This document shows, in pieces, positions 7,906 through 17,685 of a DNA stretch of 64,000 nucleotides (the first letter of the stretch is position 1; every line of letters starts with the position of its first letter). The stretch comes from Pseudomonas anuradhapurensis (lineage in GTDB: Bacteria > Pseudomonadota > Gammaproteobacteria > Pseudomonadales > Pseudomonadaceae). A program made the translations under genes and the position numbers. The stretch spans positions 2,863,001 through 2,927,000 of the forward strand of contig NZ_CP077097.1 of assembly GCF_014269225.2 (NCBI RefSeq), written 5' to 3'. Below the pieces are notes generated by a model, which saw nothing but the letters and a program-made list of their open reading frames with translations, made no database searches and was not told where the DNA came from.

Positions 7906-9528
7906 ATGTCGATCTATGCCCAGGGCCTGATGCCCGCTGCCGTCAACCATGTCGCCCTCACCCCGCTGAGTTTCATCGAACGCACCGCTGCCGTTTACGG
8001 CAATTATCCTGCGGTGGTCCACGGTGCCATCCGCCGCAACTGGCAGGAAACCTACCAGCGCTGCCGACGCCTGGCCAGCGCCCTGGCCGGCCGGGGTATC
8101 GGCCGCGGCGATACCGTGGCGGTGATGTTGCCGAACATTCCGGCCATGCTCGAGGCCCACTTCGGTGTGCCCATGACCGGCGCTGTGCTCAACACGCTGA
8201 ATGTGCGCCTGGATGCCGAGGCCATCGCCTTCATGCTGCAGCATGGCGAGGCCAAGGTGCTGATTACCGACCGCGAGTTCCACACGGTCATCGAGGCTGC
8301 CCTGGCCCTGCTCGAACACCCGCCCCTGGTGGTGGATGTGGATGACCCCGAGTATGGCGAAGGCCGCGCGCTCAGCGAGCTCGACTACGAGGCCTTCCTC
8401 GCCGAAGGCGACCCGGAATTTGCCTGGGAATGGCCCGATGACGAGTGGCAGGCGATCTCGCTCAACTACACCTCCGGCACCACCGGCAACCCCAAGGGCG
8501 TGGTCTATCACCACCGTGGCGCCTACCTGAATGCCCTGGGCAACCAGATGACCTGGGCCATGGGCCACCGCCCGGTGTACCTGTGGACCCTGCCGATGTT
8601 CCACTGCAACGGCTGGTGCTACCCGTGGACCATCACCGCGCTGGCCGGTACCCACGTTTTCCTGCGCCGGGTCGACCCGCAGAAGATCCTCAACCTGATC
8701 CGCGAACACCAGGTCAGCCACTTGTGTGGCGCGCCGATCGTGCTCAACGCCCTGGTCAACATGCCCGAGGCGGCCAAGGCGGCCATCGACCACCCGGTGC
8801 AGGCCATGGTCGCCGGCGCCGCACCACCCGCCAAGGTGATCGGCGCCGTGGAGGAAATGGGCATCCAGGTGACCCACACCTACGGCCTGACCGAAGTCTA
8901 CGGCCCGGTGACCGTGTGTGCCTGGCATGACGAATGGGACCAACTGGCGCTGGAAGAACGCGCGCGGATCAAGTCGCGCCAGGGCGTGCGCTACCCGACC
9001 CTCGACGGCTTGATGGTCGCCGACCCGCAGACCCTCGAGCCGGTACCGCGCGACGGCAACACCCTGGGCGAGATCTTCATGCGTGGCAACACCGTGATGA
9101 AGGGTTACCTGAAGAACCCCGAAGCGACCGCCGAAGCCTTCCGTGGCGGCTGGTTCCACACCGGTGACCTGGCCGTGTGGCATGCCGACGGCTATGTCGA
9201 GATCAAGGACCGGCTCAAGGACATCATCATTTCCGGCGGCGAAAACATCTCTACCATCGAGGTGGAAGACGCCCTGTACAAGCACCCGGCCGTGCTGGAA
9301 GCCGCAGTAGTGGCGCGCCCGGATGAAAAATGGGGGGAAACCCCGTGCGCCTTCGTTGCCCTCAAGCCGGGCCGCGAAGATACCCGCGAGGCCGACATCA
9401 CCGGCTGGTGCCGCGAGCACCTGGCCGGGTTCAAGGTGCCGAAGACCGTGGTGTTCGGCGAATTGCCGAAGACCTCCACCGGCAAGATCCAGAAGTACGT
9501 GCTGCGCGACCGGGCCAAGGCCCTCTGA
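7906..9528 (+). CDS. Acyl-CoA synthetase (AMP-forming, DmdB/medium-chain type)
   Basis: This 540-residue ANL-superfamily ligase activates a carboxylic acid to its CoA thioester with ATP. The P-loop-like motif [11 protein letters not shown] is at about residue 187, the aromatic/Gly motif around [11 protein letters not shown] follows, the hinge [21 protein letters not shown] is present, and the C-terminal adenylation Lys is in [11 protein letters not shown]. The motif set matches medium-chain fatty-acid ligases and 3-methylmercaptopropionate-CoA ligase (DmdB); the actual substrate cannot be read from sequence. RBS-like AGGA sits before the ATG. The acyl-CoA dehydrogenase follows after 133 bp, so the two likely catalyse consecutive steps. 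Confidence 0.88.
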   Translation: MSIYAQGLMPAAVNHVALTPLSFIERTAAVYGNYPAVVHGAIRRNWQETYQRCRRLASALAGRGIGRGDTVAVMLPNIPAMLEAHFGVPMTGAVLNTLNVRLDAEAIAFMLQHGEAKVLITDREFHTVIEAALALLEHPPLVVDVDDPEYGEGRALSELDYEAFLAEGDPEFAWEWPDDEWQAISLNYTSGTTGNPKGVVYHHRGAYLNALGNQMTWAMGHRPVYLWTLPMFHCNGWCYPWTITALAGTHVFLRRVDPQKILNLIREHQVSHLCGAPIVLNALVNMPEAAKAAIDHPVQAMVAGAAPPAKVIGAVEEMGIQVTHTYGLTEVYGPVTVCAWHDEWDQLALEERARIKSRQGVRYPTLDGLMVADPQTLEPVPRDGNTLGEIFMRGNTVMKGYLKNPEATAEAFRGGWFHTGDLAVWHADGYVEIKDRLKDIIISGGENISTIEVEDALYKHPAVLEAAVVARPDEKWGETPCAFVALKPGREDTREADITGWCREHLAGFKVPKTVVFGELPKTSTGKIQKYVLRDRAKAL

Positions 9529-9545
9529 AGCCGCAGCTGCCTCAT

Positions 9546-9619
9546 CGCCGGCAAGCCAGTTGCCACAGGGTTGATACAAGCCTCGAGCCTTGTGCAATGC
9601 CTGTGGCAGCTGGCCGGTG
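9546..9619. repeat. REP-like inverted repeat between ligase and dehydrogenase genes
   Basis: CGCCGGCAAGCCAGTTGCCA at 9546-9565 and the near-complement CCTGTGGCAGCTGGCCGG at about 9600-9617 form an imperfect hairpin. It resembles the second REP class here (GCCGGCAAGCCGGCTCCCA, also at 11451). It lies inside a probable operon and could tune expression of the second gene. Confidence 0.6.
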
Positions 9620-9661
9620 GTTGGGCCCGCACAGACAACCTCAATCTTCCAAGAGCACACG

Positions 9662-11431
9662 ATGACCACCTACACCGCCCCCCTGCGCGACATGCGCTTC
9701 GTCCTGCATGATGTGTTCAACGCCCCCGCCTTGTGGGCCCGCCTGCCCGCCCTGGCCGAGCGCATCGACGCCGAAACCGCCGATGCCATCCTCGAGGAAG
9801 CAGCCAAGGTCACCGGCCAGCTGATCGCCCCGCTCAGCCGCAACGGCGACGAGCAGGGCGTGCATTTCGCGGCCGGCACCGTCACCACCCCCGATGGCTT
9901 CCGCGAGGCCTGGCACACCTACCGCGAAGGTGGCTGGGTCGGCCTGGGTGGCAACCCCGAGCATGGCGGCATGGGCATGCCGAAAATGCTCGGCGTGCTG
10001 TTCGAGGAAATGCTCTATGCCGCCGACTGCAGTTTCAGCCTGTATTCGGCGTTGAGCGCCGGCAGTTGCCTGGCGATCGATGCCCACGCCAGCGAAGCAC
10101 TCAAGGCCACCTACCTGCCACCCCTCTACGCAGGCCGCTGGGCCGGCACCATGTGCCTCACCGAGCCTCATGCCGGCACCGACCTGGGGCTGATCCGCAG
10201 CCGCGCCGAGCCCCAGGCCGACGGCAGCTATCGCATCAGTGGCAGCAAGATCTTCATCACCGGCGGCGAGCAGGACCTGACCGAGAACATCATCCACCTG
10301 GTACTGGCCAAGCTGCCTGATGCGCCGGCCGGTGCCAAAGGCATCTCGCTGTTCCTGGTGCCCAAGTACCTGGTCGAGGCCGATGGCAGCCTGGGTAGGC
10401 GCAACCCCGCGCATTGCGGGTCGATCGAACACAAGATGGGCATCAAGGCCTCGGCCACCTGCGTGATGAACTTCGACGGTGCGGTCGGCTATCTGGTGGG
10501 TGAGCCGAACAAGGGCCTGGCCGCGATGTTCACCATGATGAACTACGAGCGCCTATCCATCGGCCTGCAGGGCATCGGCTGTGCCGAAGCGTCCTACCAG
10601 AGCGCCGCCCGCTATGCCAATGAACGCCTGCAAAGCCGCGCAGCCAGCGGCCCGCAAGCCAAGGACAAGGTGGCCGACCCGATCATCCAGCATGCTGATG
10701 TGCGGCGCATGCTGCTGACCATGCGCACCCTCACCGAGGGTGGCCGGGCGTTCGCCGCCTACGTTGGCCAACAGCTGGACCTGGCGCGCTACGCCGACGA
10801 CGCCGGCGAACGCGAGCACGCCCAGCGCCTGGTGGCACTGCTGACGCCGGTGGCCAAGGCATTCTTCACCGACAACGGCCTGGAAAGCTGTGTGCTCGGC
10901 CAACAGGTGTATGGTGGCCATGGCTACATCCGTGAATGGGGCCAGGAGCAGCGCGTGCGCGACGTGCGCATCGCCCAGATCTATGAAGGTACCAACGGCA
11001 TCCAGGCCCTCGACCTGCTCGGGCGCAAGGTGCTGGCCGACGGCGGCCAGGCACTGGCCAGCTTTGCTGCCGAGGTACGTGCCTTCAGCCTCGACGCGCC
11101 GCTGCACCGCGAAGCCCTGCAAGCGAGCCTGGCACGCCTGGAAGCAACCAGCGCCTGGCTGCGCTCGCGCGCTGGCGAGGAGCCCAACCTGGTCAGTGCC
11201 GTGGCGGTGGAATACCTGCAGCTGTTCGGGCTGACCGCGTATGCCTACATGTGGGCGCGGATGGCCGCGGTGGCGTTGGCCAAGCGTGACGAGGACGATG
11301 CGTTTCATGCGGCCAAGCTGGCCTGTGCGGAGTTCTACTTCCAGCGCGTCCTGCCGCGTGGCTTGGGCCTGGACGCGAGTATTCGTGCAGGGAGCGCCAG
11401 CCTTTATGGGATGACCGCCGGACAATTCTGA
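9662..11431 (+). CDS. Acyl-CoA dehydrogenase (DmdC-like, about 590 aa)
   Basis: This 589-residue FAD enzyme is longer than the usual 380-residue acyl-CoA dehydrogenase and fits the clade that includes 3-methylmercaptopropionyl-CoA dehydrogenase (DmdC), which has an extra C-terminal helical region. Visible motifs are CLTEPHAGTDLG (FAD/acyl binding), GGHGYIREWGQEQ and IYEGTNGIQALDLLGRK, whose Glu is the expected catalytic base. The start at 9662 is the ATG where family similarity begins; the frame continues upstream without it. With the upstream ligase it would turn a free acid into an enoyl-CoA. Substrate chain length is unknown. Confidence 0.88.
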   Translation: MTTYTAPLRDMRFVLHDVFNAPALWARLPALAERIDAETADAILEEAAKVTGQLIAPLSRNGDEQGVHFAAGTVTTPDGFREAWHTYREGGWVGLGGNPEHGGMGMPKMLGVLFEEMLYAADCSFSLYSALSAGSCLAIDAHASEALKATYLPPLYAGRWAGTMCLTEPHAGTDLGLIRSRAEPQADGSYRISGSKIFITGGEQDLTENIIHLVLAKLPDAPAGAKGISLFLVPKYLVEADGSLGRRNPAHCGSIEHKMGIKASATCVMNFDGAVGYLVGEPNKGLAAMFTMMNYERLSIGLQGIGCAEASYQSAARYANERLQSRAASGPQAKDKVADPIIQHADVRRMLLTMRTLTEGGRAFAAYVGQQLDLARYADDAGEREHAQRLVALLTPVAKAFFTDNGLESCVLGQQVYGGHGYIREWGQEQRVRDVRIAQIYEGTNGIQALDLLGRKVLADGGQALASFAAEVRAFSLDAPLHREALQASLARLEATSAWLRSRAGEEPNLVSAVAVEYLQLFGLTAYAYMWARMAAVALAKRDEDDAFHAAKLACAEFYFQRVLPRGLGLDASIRAGSASLYGMTAGQF

Positions 11432-11450
11432 TCGCCCCGCCCGCCCTCAG

Positions 11451-11503
11451 CGTCGGCAAGCCGGCTCCCACAGGCAGGCCCTGTAGGAGCCCGGCTTGCC
11501 GGC
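11451..11503. repeat. REP-like hairpin (GCCGGCAAGCC class)
   Basis: GTCGGCAAGCCGGCTCCCA and its near-complement TAGGAGCCCGGCTTGCCGGC enclose a short loop just downstream of the dehydrogenase stop. The arms pair almost completely. There is no T-run, so this looks like a REP rather than a classical terminator. Confidence 0.7.
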
Positions 11504-11666
11504 GGTGGCGACCAGGTGGAACGGGTTCCTGCCGCGAAGGGTTCTCAAACGCTGGAAAACCGTTGCCAATCCGACGAAAAACCGGCACAACAGAGAATCA
11601 CTCGCCATTACCGCGGTTCTCCGGAGCCCTGCGCCAAGGGTAGAATGCGCAAAACCCGGAGCCGCA

Positions 11667-12674
11667 ATGAACCACGACCGCCGCAACCCCAGCCCAGACG
11701 ATGCCATCACCGACGCCGCCGCGCACTGGTGCATGCGCCTGCATGCCGAGGATTGCACGCTGGCCGAGCGCGAGGCGTTCAGCCGCTGGCTGGCGGCCGA
11801 CCCGCAGCATGCCGAGGAATACCAGGCAATGCTGGAGATCTGGCACACCGCCGACCTGCTGCCACGCACCGCCACCGTCATCGATTTCAACGCGCCCGTT
11901 CAGCACCCGGCGCGCCCGCGTGGCTGGCGGCCATTCGCCTCTGCTGCCGCCATCGCCCTGGCAGTGCTGCCGCTGGCCGGCTGGCTGGGCTGGGAACAAG
12001 GCTGGCTGCCCAACCACTACCAGCACTTCGCCGCCGGCGAGCGCATGCAGACCGTGGAACTGAACGACGGCAGCACGGTGCAGCTCAACCTCAACACCGA
12101 GCTCACCTACCTGAACTACAAGGACCAGCGCCAGGTCACGCTCAAGCGTGGCGAGGCGTTCTTCAAGGTGCGCCACGACAGCAACCACCCCTTCATCGTG
12201 CATGCCGGCCGTGGCCAGACACGTGTCACCGGCACCCAGTTCAACGTGTGGAAGTACCAGGACCGGGTCAAGGTGACGTTGGTGGAGGGCTCGGTACTGG
12301 TCTCCAGCGACGGCAGCGACGGCGGCTACCGCCTCGGCCCGGGGATGCAGGCCAGCTATCGCCAGGGCGACTTCGAGCCGCAGCTGGCACAGAGCGACGA
12401 TTACGGCAACAGCCTGGCCTGGCGTGACGGCAAGCTGGTGCTCGACAACCTGAGCCTGGAGCAGGCGCTGCCGATGATCAACCGCTACCTCGACGCGCCG
12501 TTGCTGCTGGCCGACGCCAGCACCGGCCGCATTCGTATCAGCGGCATCTACAACACCCGTGAGGTGGGGCGCCTGGTCAACAACCTGCCCAAGGTGCTGC
12601 CGGTCTACCTGACCCGCAGCAAGGATGGCAGCACTGTGCTCAACCGCATCTCGCCGCCACCCGGCAAGGGCTGA
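11667..12674 (+). CDS. FecR-like transmembrane sensor/anti-sigma factor, orphan
   Basis: This 335-residue protein has the FecR layout. An N-terminal cytosolic DUF4880 helix bundle (AAHWCMRLHAED...AEREAFSRWLAADPQHAEEY) is followed by one membrane segment at about residues 90-108. The periplasmic FecR domain contains LNDGSTVQLN, RGEAFFKV and VTGTQFNV, and a C-terminal STN-like tail (LSLEQALPMINRYL) completes the protein. Such proteins relay a TonB-receptor signal to an ECF sigma factor. No fecI-like sigma gene or TonB receptor gene lies next to it; the upstream gene is the acyl-CoA dehydrogenase. The start at 11667 was chosen for the GGAG 8 bp upstream and for the FecR N-terminus. Confidence 0.85.
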   Translation: MNHDRRNPSPDDAITDAAAHWCMRLHAEDCTLAEREAFSRWLAADPQHAEEYQAMLEIWHTADLLPRTATVIDFNAPVQHPARPRGWRPFASAAAIALAVLPLAGWLGWEQGWLPNHYQHFAAGERMQTVELNDGSTVQLNLNTELTYLNYKDQRQVTLKRGEAFFKVRHDSNHPFIVHAGRGQTRVTGTQFNVWKYQDRVKVTLVEGSVLVSSDGSDGGYRLGPGMQASYRQGDFEPQLAQSDDYGNSLAWRDGKLVLDNLSLEQALPMINRYLDAPLLLADASTGRIRISGIYNTREVGRLVNNLPKVLPVYLTRSKDGSTVLNRISPPPGKG

Positions 12675-12682
12675 CGCCTGCC

Positions 12683-14002
12683 CTACAGGGTCATCGCCGC
12701 CAGCCAGCCGAACGCCAGCAGCGGCAGGTTGTAGTGGATGAAAGTGGGTACCACGGTGTCCCAGATGTGGTGATGCTGGCCATCCACGTTGAGCCCCGAG
12801 GTCGGCCCCAGGGTCGAGTCCGAGGCCGGCGAACCCGCGTCGCCCAGGGCGCCGGCGGTACCCACGATGCACACCGTGGCCAGCGGGTCGAAGCCCAGTT
12901 GCACGCACAGCGGCACGAAGATCGCCGCCAGGATCGGTACCGTGGAGAAGGACGAGCCGATGCCCATGGTCACCAGCAAGCCCACCAGCAACATCAGCAC
13001 CGCACCGACAGCCTTGCTGTGGTTGATCCACTGCGCCGACGCTTCCACCAGGCTCTTCACCTCGCCGGTGGCTTTCATCACGTCGGCAAAGCCCGAGGCG
13101 GCAATCATGATGAAGCCGATCATGGCCATCATCTTCATGCCTTCGGTGAACAGGTCGTCAGTGTCCTTCCAGCGCACGATGCCCGACAGCGAGAAGATCA
13201 GGAAGCCGACCATGGCACCGATGATCATCGAGTCCAGCCACAACTGGACAACAAACGCCGCAGCAATGGCCAGCCCGGCCACCAGCAGCGTCAGCGGGTT
13301 GTACTGCACGCTCACCTGCTCTACCTGCTCGATGCGCGCCAGGTCGTAGTCACGCTTCTTGCGGTAGCTGACGAACACTGCCAGCAACAGCCCGGCGAGC
13401 ATGCCGGCGGCCGGGATGGCCATGGCATGGGTGACATTGACGCCGCTCACATCGACACCTGCGCGGGCGACGTTGGCCAGCAGGATCTCATTGAGGAAGA
13501 TGTTGCCAAAACCCACCGGCAGGAACATGTACGGGGTGATCAGGCCGAAGGTGATGACGCAGGCGATCAACCGACGGTCGATGCGCAGGCGAGTCAGCAC
13601 ATACAGCAGCGGCGGCACCAGTAGCGGGATGAAGGCGATGTGGATGGGCAGGATGTTCTGCGACGACACCGCCACCACCAGCATCAGGCCGATCAGCAGC
13701 CATTTCACCTTGCCGCCATTGGCATGGCCCTGGCGCTCGATCATGCCCAGGGCACGGTCGGCCAGGGCATGCGCCAGGCCAGACTTGGCGATGGCCACGG
13801 CAAAGGCGCCCAGCAGTGCATAGGACAGGGCCACCGTGGCACCACCACCCAGGCCGCCGTTGAAGGCCTTGAGCGTCCCCTCGATACCCAGGCCACCGAC
13901 CAGCCCACCGGCCAGGGCGCCAATGATCAGGGCGATGACCACGTGCACGCGGGACAGGCTGAGTATCAGCATGATGCCGACCGCGGCGATCACTGCATTC
14001 AT
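12683..14002 (-). CDS. Na+/H+ antiporter family protein (YuiF/NhaC-like)
   Basis: This 439-residue inner-membrane protein has about 11-12 hydrophobic segments and belongs to the Na+/H+ antiporter superfamily branch with the N-terminal half [22 protein letters not shown]. Conserved polar stretches within membrane regions include [24 protein letters not shown] and [21 protein letters not shown]. The start at 14002 is preceded by GAGG. Some members are proposed to carry amino acids or dicarboxylates rather than cations, so the substrate is open. The gene converges on the fecR-like gene and stands alone. Confidence 0.82.
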   Translation of the reverse strand: MNAVIAAVGIMLILSLSRVHVVIALIIGALAGGLVGGLGIEGTLKAFNGGLGGGATVALSYALLGAFAVAIAKSGLAHALADRALGMIERQGHANGGKVKWLLIGLMLVVAVSSQNILPIHIAFIPLLVPPLLYVLTRLRIDRRLIACVITFGLITPYMFLPVGFGNIFLNEILLANVARAGVDVSGVNVTHAMAIPAAGMLAGLLLAVFVSYRKKRDYDLARIEQVEQVSVQYNPLTLLVAGLAIAAAFVVQLWLDSMIIGAMVGFLIFSLSGIVRWKDTDDLFTEGMKMMAMIGFIMIAASGFADVMKATGEVKSLVEASAQWINHSKAVGAVLMLLVGLLVTMGIGSSFSTVPILAAIFVPLCVQLGFDPLATVCIVGTAGALGDAGSPASDSTLGPTSGLNVDGQHHHIWDTVVPTFIHYNLPLLAFGWLAAMTL

Positions 14003-14111
14003 GGTTGGCTTACCTCGTTGCGACAGAAAAAAAGCCGGCACTCTGAAGCAGTGGGCGACAGAAGTCAAAAGCGCCATGCTGCGGCAGATTACCAATGCCC
14101 GGCGCGATGCT

Positions 14112-14230
14112 TTGCAGGAGCGGCCTGGTGTCGCGATTGAGGCGCGGCGCGGCCCCAGCCATTCGTCTGCTGATGCTGAAATCCTGGGGCCGCGTTGCGG
14201 CCCTTTCGCGACACCAGGCCGCGCCTACAA
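14112..14230. repeat. REP pair
   Basis: GCAGGAGCGGCCTGGTGTCG and the complementary CGCGACACCAGGCCGCGCCT form the ends of a long inverted repeat with GC-rich inner arms (GCGCGGCCCC / GGGGCCGCG). It fills most of the 331-bp spacer 14003-14333 between the antiporter and the chemoreceptor; the rest of that spacer holds the sigma-28 promoter. Confidence 0.85.
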
Positions 14231-14268
14231 GGGCCACGCGGGCCTGCAGGTTAAATTGAACGTTTGAA

Positions 14269-14295
14269 TAAAGAAAAACCTGCGCTGGCCGACAC
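14269..14295 (+). promoter_or_regulatory. Sigma-28 (FliA) promoter of the chemoreceptor gene
   Basis: TAAAG (14269-14273), 14 bp, then GCCGACAC (14288-14295) matches the FliA consensus TAAAG-N14-GCCGATAA with the correct spacing. It ends 38 bp before the chemoreceptor ATG, so transcription would begin at about 14303. This places the chemoreceptor in the flagellar/chemotaxis regulon. Confidence 0.8.
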
Positions 14296-14333
14296 AGACG
14301 TCAGCCACACTCCTATTACAAGGGACCCATCCC

Positions 14334-16478
14334 ATGCCTTTGCGACAACTTTCCATCCAGTGGAAAATTACCCTGCTCGCCGGTCTCTGCCTGGCCGGCA
14401 TCGTCACCCTGCTCGTCGGCCTGTCGCTGTACCGCATGGACCACAGCTCGGACCTGGTCAAGGCCAGCAGCATGCAGATGCTGACCGAGTCGGCACAGTC
14501 GCGCATCGAATCGCAAGGCGAGGTGCAGGCCTTGAACATCCGCCGCCAGTTCATGGACGCCTACCAGTACGGCGCTGGCTTCGCCCGCCAGGTGCTGTTC
14601 CTGCGTGAACAGGCCGAAAAGCGCTTTCTCGATGCCTTCGACCTGCGTGAGGACATGACCCGCCAGGTACGCGCCGCCTTGCAGGCCAACCCGGACCTGC
14701 TCGGCCTGTCGCTGGTATTCGAACCCAACGCGCTGGACAACAAGGACAGCCTGTTCGCCGGCAAGGCGGAACTGGGTAGCAACGCTACCGGGCGTTTCGC
14801 CCTGTACTGGTCGCAGCCGCGGGTCGGCCAGCTGACCTCCATGGCCCTGCCTGAAACCGACATGGCCAACACCGAGATCGGCCCCAGCGGCCAGCCGGCC
14901 AATACCTGGTGGGTCTGCCCGCGTACGTCCGGCAAGGTCTGTGTGGTGGAACCGTACTTCTATGACATCGATGGCCAGCAGGTCCTGATGACCAGCATCG
15001 TCTTCCCGCTGCGGGTAGACGGCAAGGTGATCGCCACCCTGTCCGTGGACATCAACCTCAACAGCCTGCAGGCCCTGAGCCAGGAGGCCAGCCGCAGCCT
15101 GTACGAAGGGCGCACCACGGTCGGTATCCTCAGCCCGGTCGGCCTGCTGGCCGGCTACAGCGCCGATGCCAGCAAGCTGGCCCAGCGCTTCGACCAGGTC
15201 GATACGGCCAAGGGCGCCGAACTGGTACGCACGCTGGCCGATGGCAAGTTGACCACCCTGCACGACCAGCAGCGCCTGAAAGTGCTGGCAGCGTTCCGCC
15301 CGATCCCGGATGCCCAGCCATGGGGCGTGTTGCTGGACGTGCCGGAAGATGCCCTGACCGGGCCGGCCGAGGCGCTGAAGCAGGAACTGGACGCGCTGAA
15401 CACCAGCGGCACCCTGCTGGAGCTGGGCCTCGGCCTGGCCGCGGCAGTGGCCGGCCTGCTGATGGTGTGGCTGATGGCTCGCGGCGTGACCCGGCCGATC
15501 CTCGGCGTGGCGGCCATGCTCAAGGACATTGCCAGCGGCGAAGGCGACCTGACCCGCCGCCTGACCTACCAGAAGCGTGACGAACTGGGCGAATTGGCCG
15601 GCTGGTTCAACCGCTTCCTCGACAAGTTGCAGCCGACCATTGCCGAGGTCAAGAGCTCGGTGCAGGCCGCTCGCGGCACCGCCGACCAGTCCTCGGCAAT
15701 TGCCACGCAGACCAGCGCTGGCATGGAGCAGCAGTATCGCCAGGTCGACCAGGTGGCCACCGCCTCGCACGAAATGAGCGCCACCGCCCAGGACGTTGCC
15801 CGCAGCGCCGCGCAGGCCGCCCAGGCCGCCCGCGACGCCGACCAGGCGACCCGCGAGGGCCTGGCGGTGATCGAGCGTACAACCACCAGCATCGATGCGC
15901 TGGCTGCCAACATGAGCGAAGCCATGGCCGAAGTCGAAGGCCTGGCGCAGAACAGCGAGAAGATCGGTTCGGTGCTGGAGGTGATCCGCTCGATCGCCGA
16001 ACAGACCAACCTGCTGGCACTCAACGCCGCCATCGAGGCCGCCCGCGCCGGTGAGGCAGGACGTGGTTTTGCCGTGGTGGCCGACGAAGTGCGCAACCTG
16101 GCCCAGCGTACCCAGGAGTCGGTGGAAGAAACCCGCCAGGTGATCGAGGCGCTGCAGAACGGTACCCGTGAAGTGGTCGGGGCGATGGACAACAGCCACC
16201 GCCAGGCCCAGGGTGGTGTCGAGCAGGTTGGCCAGGCGGTCACTGCGCTGCAACGCATCGGCCAGGCGGTGACGGTGATTACCGACATGAACCTGCAGAT
16301 TGCCTCGGCCGCCGAGGAACAGAGCGCCGTAGCCGAGGAAATCAACAGCAACGTGGCGACCATCCGCGACGTCACCGAATCGCTGTCGGGGCAGGCCAAC
16401 GAATCGGCGCGGGTCAGCCAGTCGCTGAACAGCCTGGCCAACCAGCAGCAGGCGCTGATGGATCAGTTCCGCGTATGA
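14334..16478 (+). CDS. Methyl-accepting chemotaxis protein with dCache-type ligand domain
   Basis: This 714-residue chemoreceptor has TM1 at about residues 11-31, then a roughly 330-residue periplasmic domain of double-Cache size ([58 protein letters not shown]). TM2 is at about 362-385, followed by HAMP ([24 protein letters not shown]) and a cytoplasmic signalling hairpin with [19 protein letters not shown] at its tip. No C-terminal CheR-tether pentapeptide is seen. The amino-acid-receptor motif of PctA-type Cache domains is not obvious, so the ligand is uncertain. The next gene encodes a betaine-type binding protein, which may hint at a quaternary-amine attractant. Confidence 0.92.
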   Translation: MPLRQLSIQWKITLLAGLCLAGIVTLLVGLSLYRMDHSSDLVKASSMQMLTESAQSRIESQGEVQALNIRRQFMDAYQYGAGFARQVLFLREQAEKRFLDAFDLREDMTRQVRAALQANPDLLGLSLVFEPNALDNKDSLFAGKAELGSNATGRFALYWSQPRVGQLTSMALPETDMANTEIGPSGQPANTWWVCPRTSGKVCVVEPYFYDIDGQQVLMTSIVFPLRVDGKVIATLSVDINLNSLQALSQEASRSLYEGRTTVGILSPVGLLAGYSADASKLAQRFDQVDTAKGAELVRTLADGKLTTLHDQQRLKVLAAFRPIPDAQPWGVLLDVPEDALTGPAEALKQELDALNTSGTLLELGLGLAAAVAGLLMVWLMARGVTRPILGVAAMLKDIASGEGDLTRRLTYQKRDELGELAGWFNRFLDKLQPTIAEVKSSVQAARGTADQSSAIATQTSAGMEQQYRQVDQVATASHEMSATAQDVARSAAQAAQAARDADQATREGLAVIERTTTSIDALAANMSEAMAEVEGLAQNSEKIGSVLEVIRSIAEQTNLLALNAAIEAARAGEAGRGFAVVADEVRNLAQRTQESVEETRQVIEALQNGTREVVGAMDNSHRQAQGGVEQVGQAVTALQRIGQAVTVITDMNLQIASAAEEQSAVAEEINSNVATIRDVTESLSGQANESARVSQSLNSLANQQQALMDQFRV

Positions 16479-16568
16479 CCGCCGGCCCTGCCACCTCGTG
16501 GTTGCCGGGCACGCGGGCGGGTCGTCTACACTTGCCGCACCACTCAACGGCAACCGACGAGGGCCTGG

Positions 16569-17585
16569 ATGAAGAAGATCCCAACACTGTTGGCCGGCCT
16601 GCTGCTCACCCTAGGCCTGGCCAGTACCGACAGTGCCGCCTCGGCTGAACGCAGCGAGCCCATCCACTTTGGCGCCATAGCCTGGGAAAGCGGCGCCCTG
16701 ACCACCGAAATCCTGCGGCTGATCGTGGAGCGTGGCTATGGCTACCCCACCGACACCCTGCCCGGCAGCACAGTCAGCATGGAGGTGGCGCTGGCCCGTA
16801 ACGACCTGCAGGTGATCGCCGAGGAATGGGCCGGGCGCAGCCCCGCATGGGTCAAGGCCGAGCAGGCCGGCCAGGTGTATGCCTTGGGCGATACCGTGAA
16901 AAACGCCGAGGAAGGCTGGTGGGTACCCGCCTATGTGATCGAAGGCGACGCTGCACGCAAGCTGAAGCCCATGGCACCCGAACTTCGCAGTGTCGAGGAC
17001 CTCAAGCGCTACCCGCAGGTTTTCCGCGACCCGGAATCGCCCGGCAAAGGGCGCTTTCTGAACAGCCCCAGCGGCTGGACGTCGGAAACCGTCAACAGCC
17101 AGAAACTCAAGGCCTATGGCCTGGACACGCTGTACAGCAACTTCCGTACGGGCTCGGGAGCGGCGATGGATGCCGAGATCGGCTCGGCTATCCGCCGCGG
17201 CCAAGCCGTGCTGTTCTATTACTGGAACCCGACCCCATTGATGGGCCGCTATAAGCTCATACGCCTGGAAGAACCGCCGTTCGACGCCCAGGCCTGGGCC
17301 ACCCTCACCGATCCCGGCAACCCCAACCCCAAGGGCAGCCGTTCGCTGCCGGCGAAATTGTCGATCGGGGTGTCCAAGGCGTTTCATCAACACTATCCGG
17401 AGCTGGTGAGCGTGTTCGAACAGGTCGAGTTGCCCATCGATCGGTTGAACAAGGCGCTGGCCGACATGAGCGAAAAGCGTACCCCACCCCGTGATGCCGC
17501 CCTCGCCTTCCTGCGCGATAACCGCCAAGTGTGGAAGGCCTGGCTGCCTGCGGACGTCGCCAGCAAGGTCGAGGCCAGCCTCTGA
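16569..17585 (+). CDS. Glycine betaine/choline-type ABC substrate-binding protein, orphan
   Basis: This 338-residue protein starts with a cleavable signal peptide (about 26 residues ending ASA) and has the OpuAC/ProX fold (IHFGAIAWESGALTTEIL; GYPTDTLPGSTVSMEVALA; QVIAEEWAGRSPAWV; FYYWNPTPLM). Family members bind glycine betaine, choline, carnitine or proline betaine through an aromatic cage; several Trp and Tyr residues are present. No permease or ATPase gene is adjacent, so it must feed a transporter encoded elsewhere or present ligand to the chemoreceptor just upstream (91 bp, same strand). Confidence 0.85.
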   Translation: MKKIPTLLAGLLLTLGLASTDSAASAERSEPIHFGAIAWESGALTTEILRLIVERGYGYPTDTLPGSTVSMEVALARNDLQVIAEEWAGRSPAWVKAEQAGQVYALGDTVKNAEEGWWVPAYVIEGDAARKLKPMAPELRSVEDLKRYPQVFRDPESPGKGRFLNSPSGWTSETVNSQKLKAYGLDTLYSNFRTGSGAAMDAEIGSAIRRGQAVLFYYWNPTPLMGRYKLIRLEEPPFDAQAWATLTDPGNPNPKGSRSLPAKLSIGVSKAFHQHYPELVSVFEQVELPIDRLNKALADMSEKRTPPRDAALAFLRDNRQVWKAWLPADVASKVEASL

Positions 17586-17685
17586 GCAGCGGCTGGCGCA
17601 GGCTTGGCCAGCAAGGTCCTGGCTTGCCGCCAACAGGGCCGCGCCTGACAATGCCACACCGACCGACCAGCCCGGACCCACCCGC

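Noticed and set aside
11593..11611. Possible Fur box before the fecR-like gene
   Set aside because: Only about half of the 19 consensus positions fit and the half-site spacing is off by one, so it is not better than chance in this base composition.
14316..16553. 745-codon minus-strand frame opposite the chemoreceptor
   Set aside because: Complement of the coiled-coil MCP coding sequence; no recognisable domain.
17591..17650. Possible REP remnant after the betaine-binding protein gene
   Set aside because: GGCTTGGCCAGCAAGGTCCTGG has weak self-complementarity and no conserved REP core.
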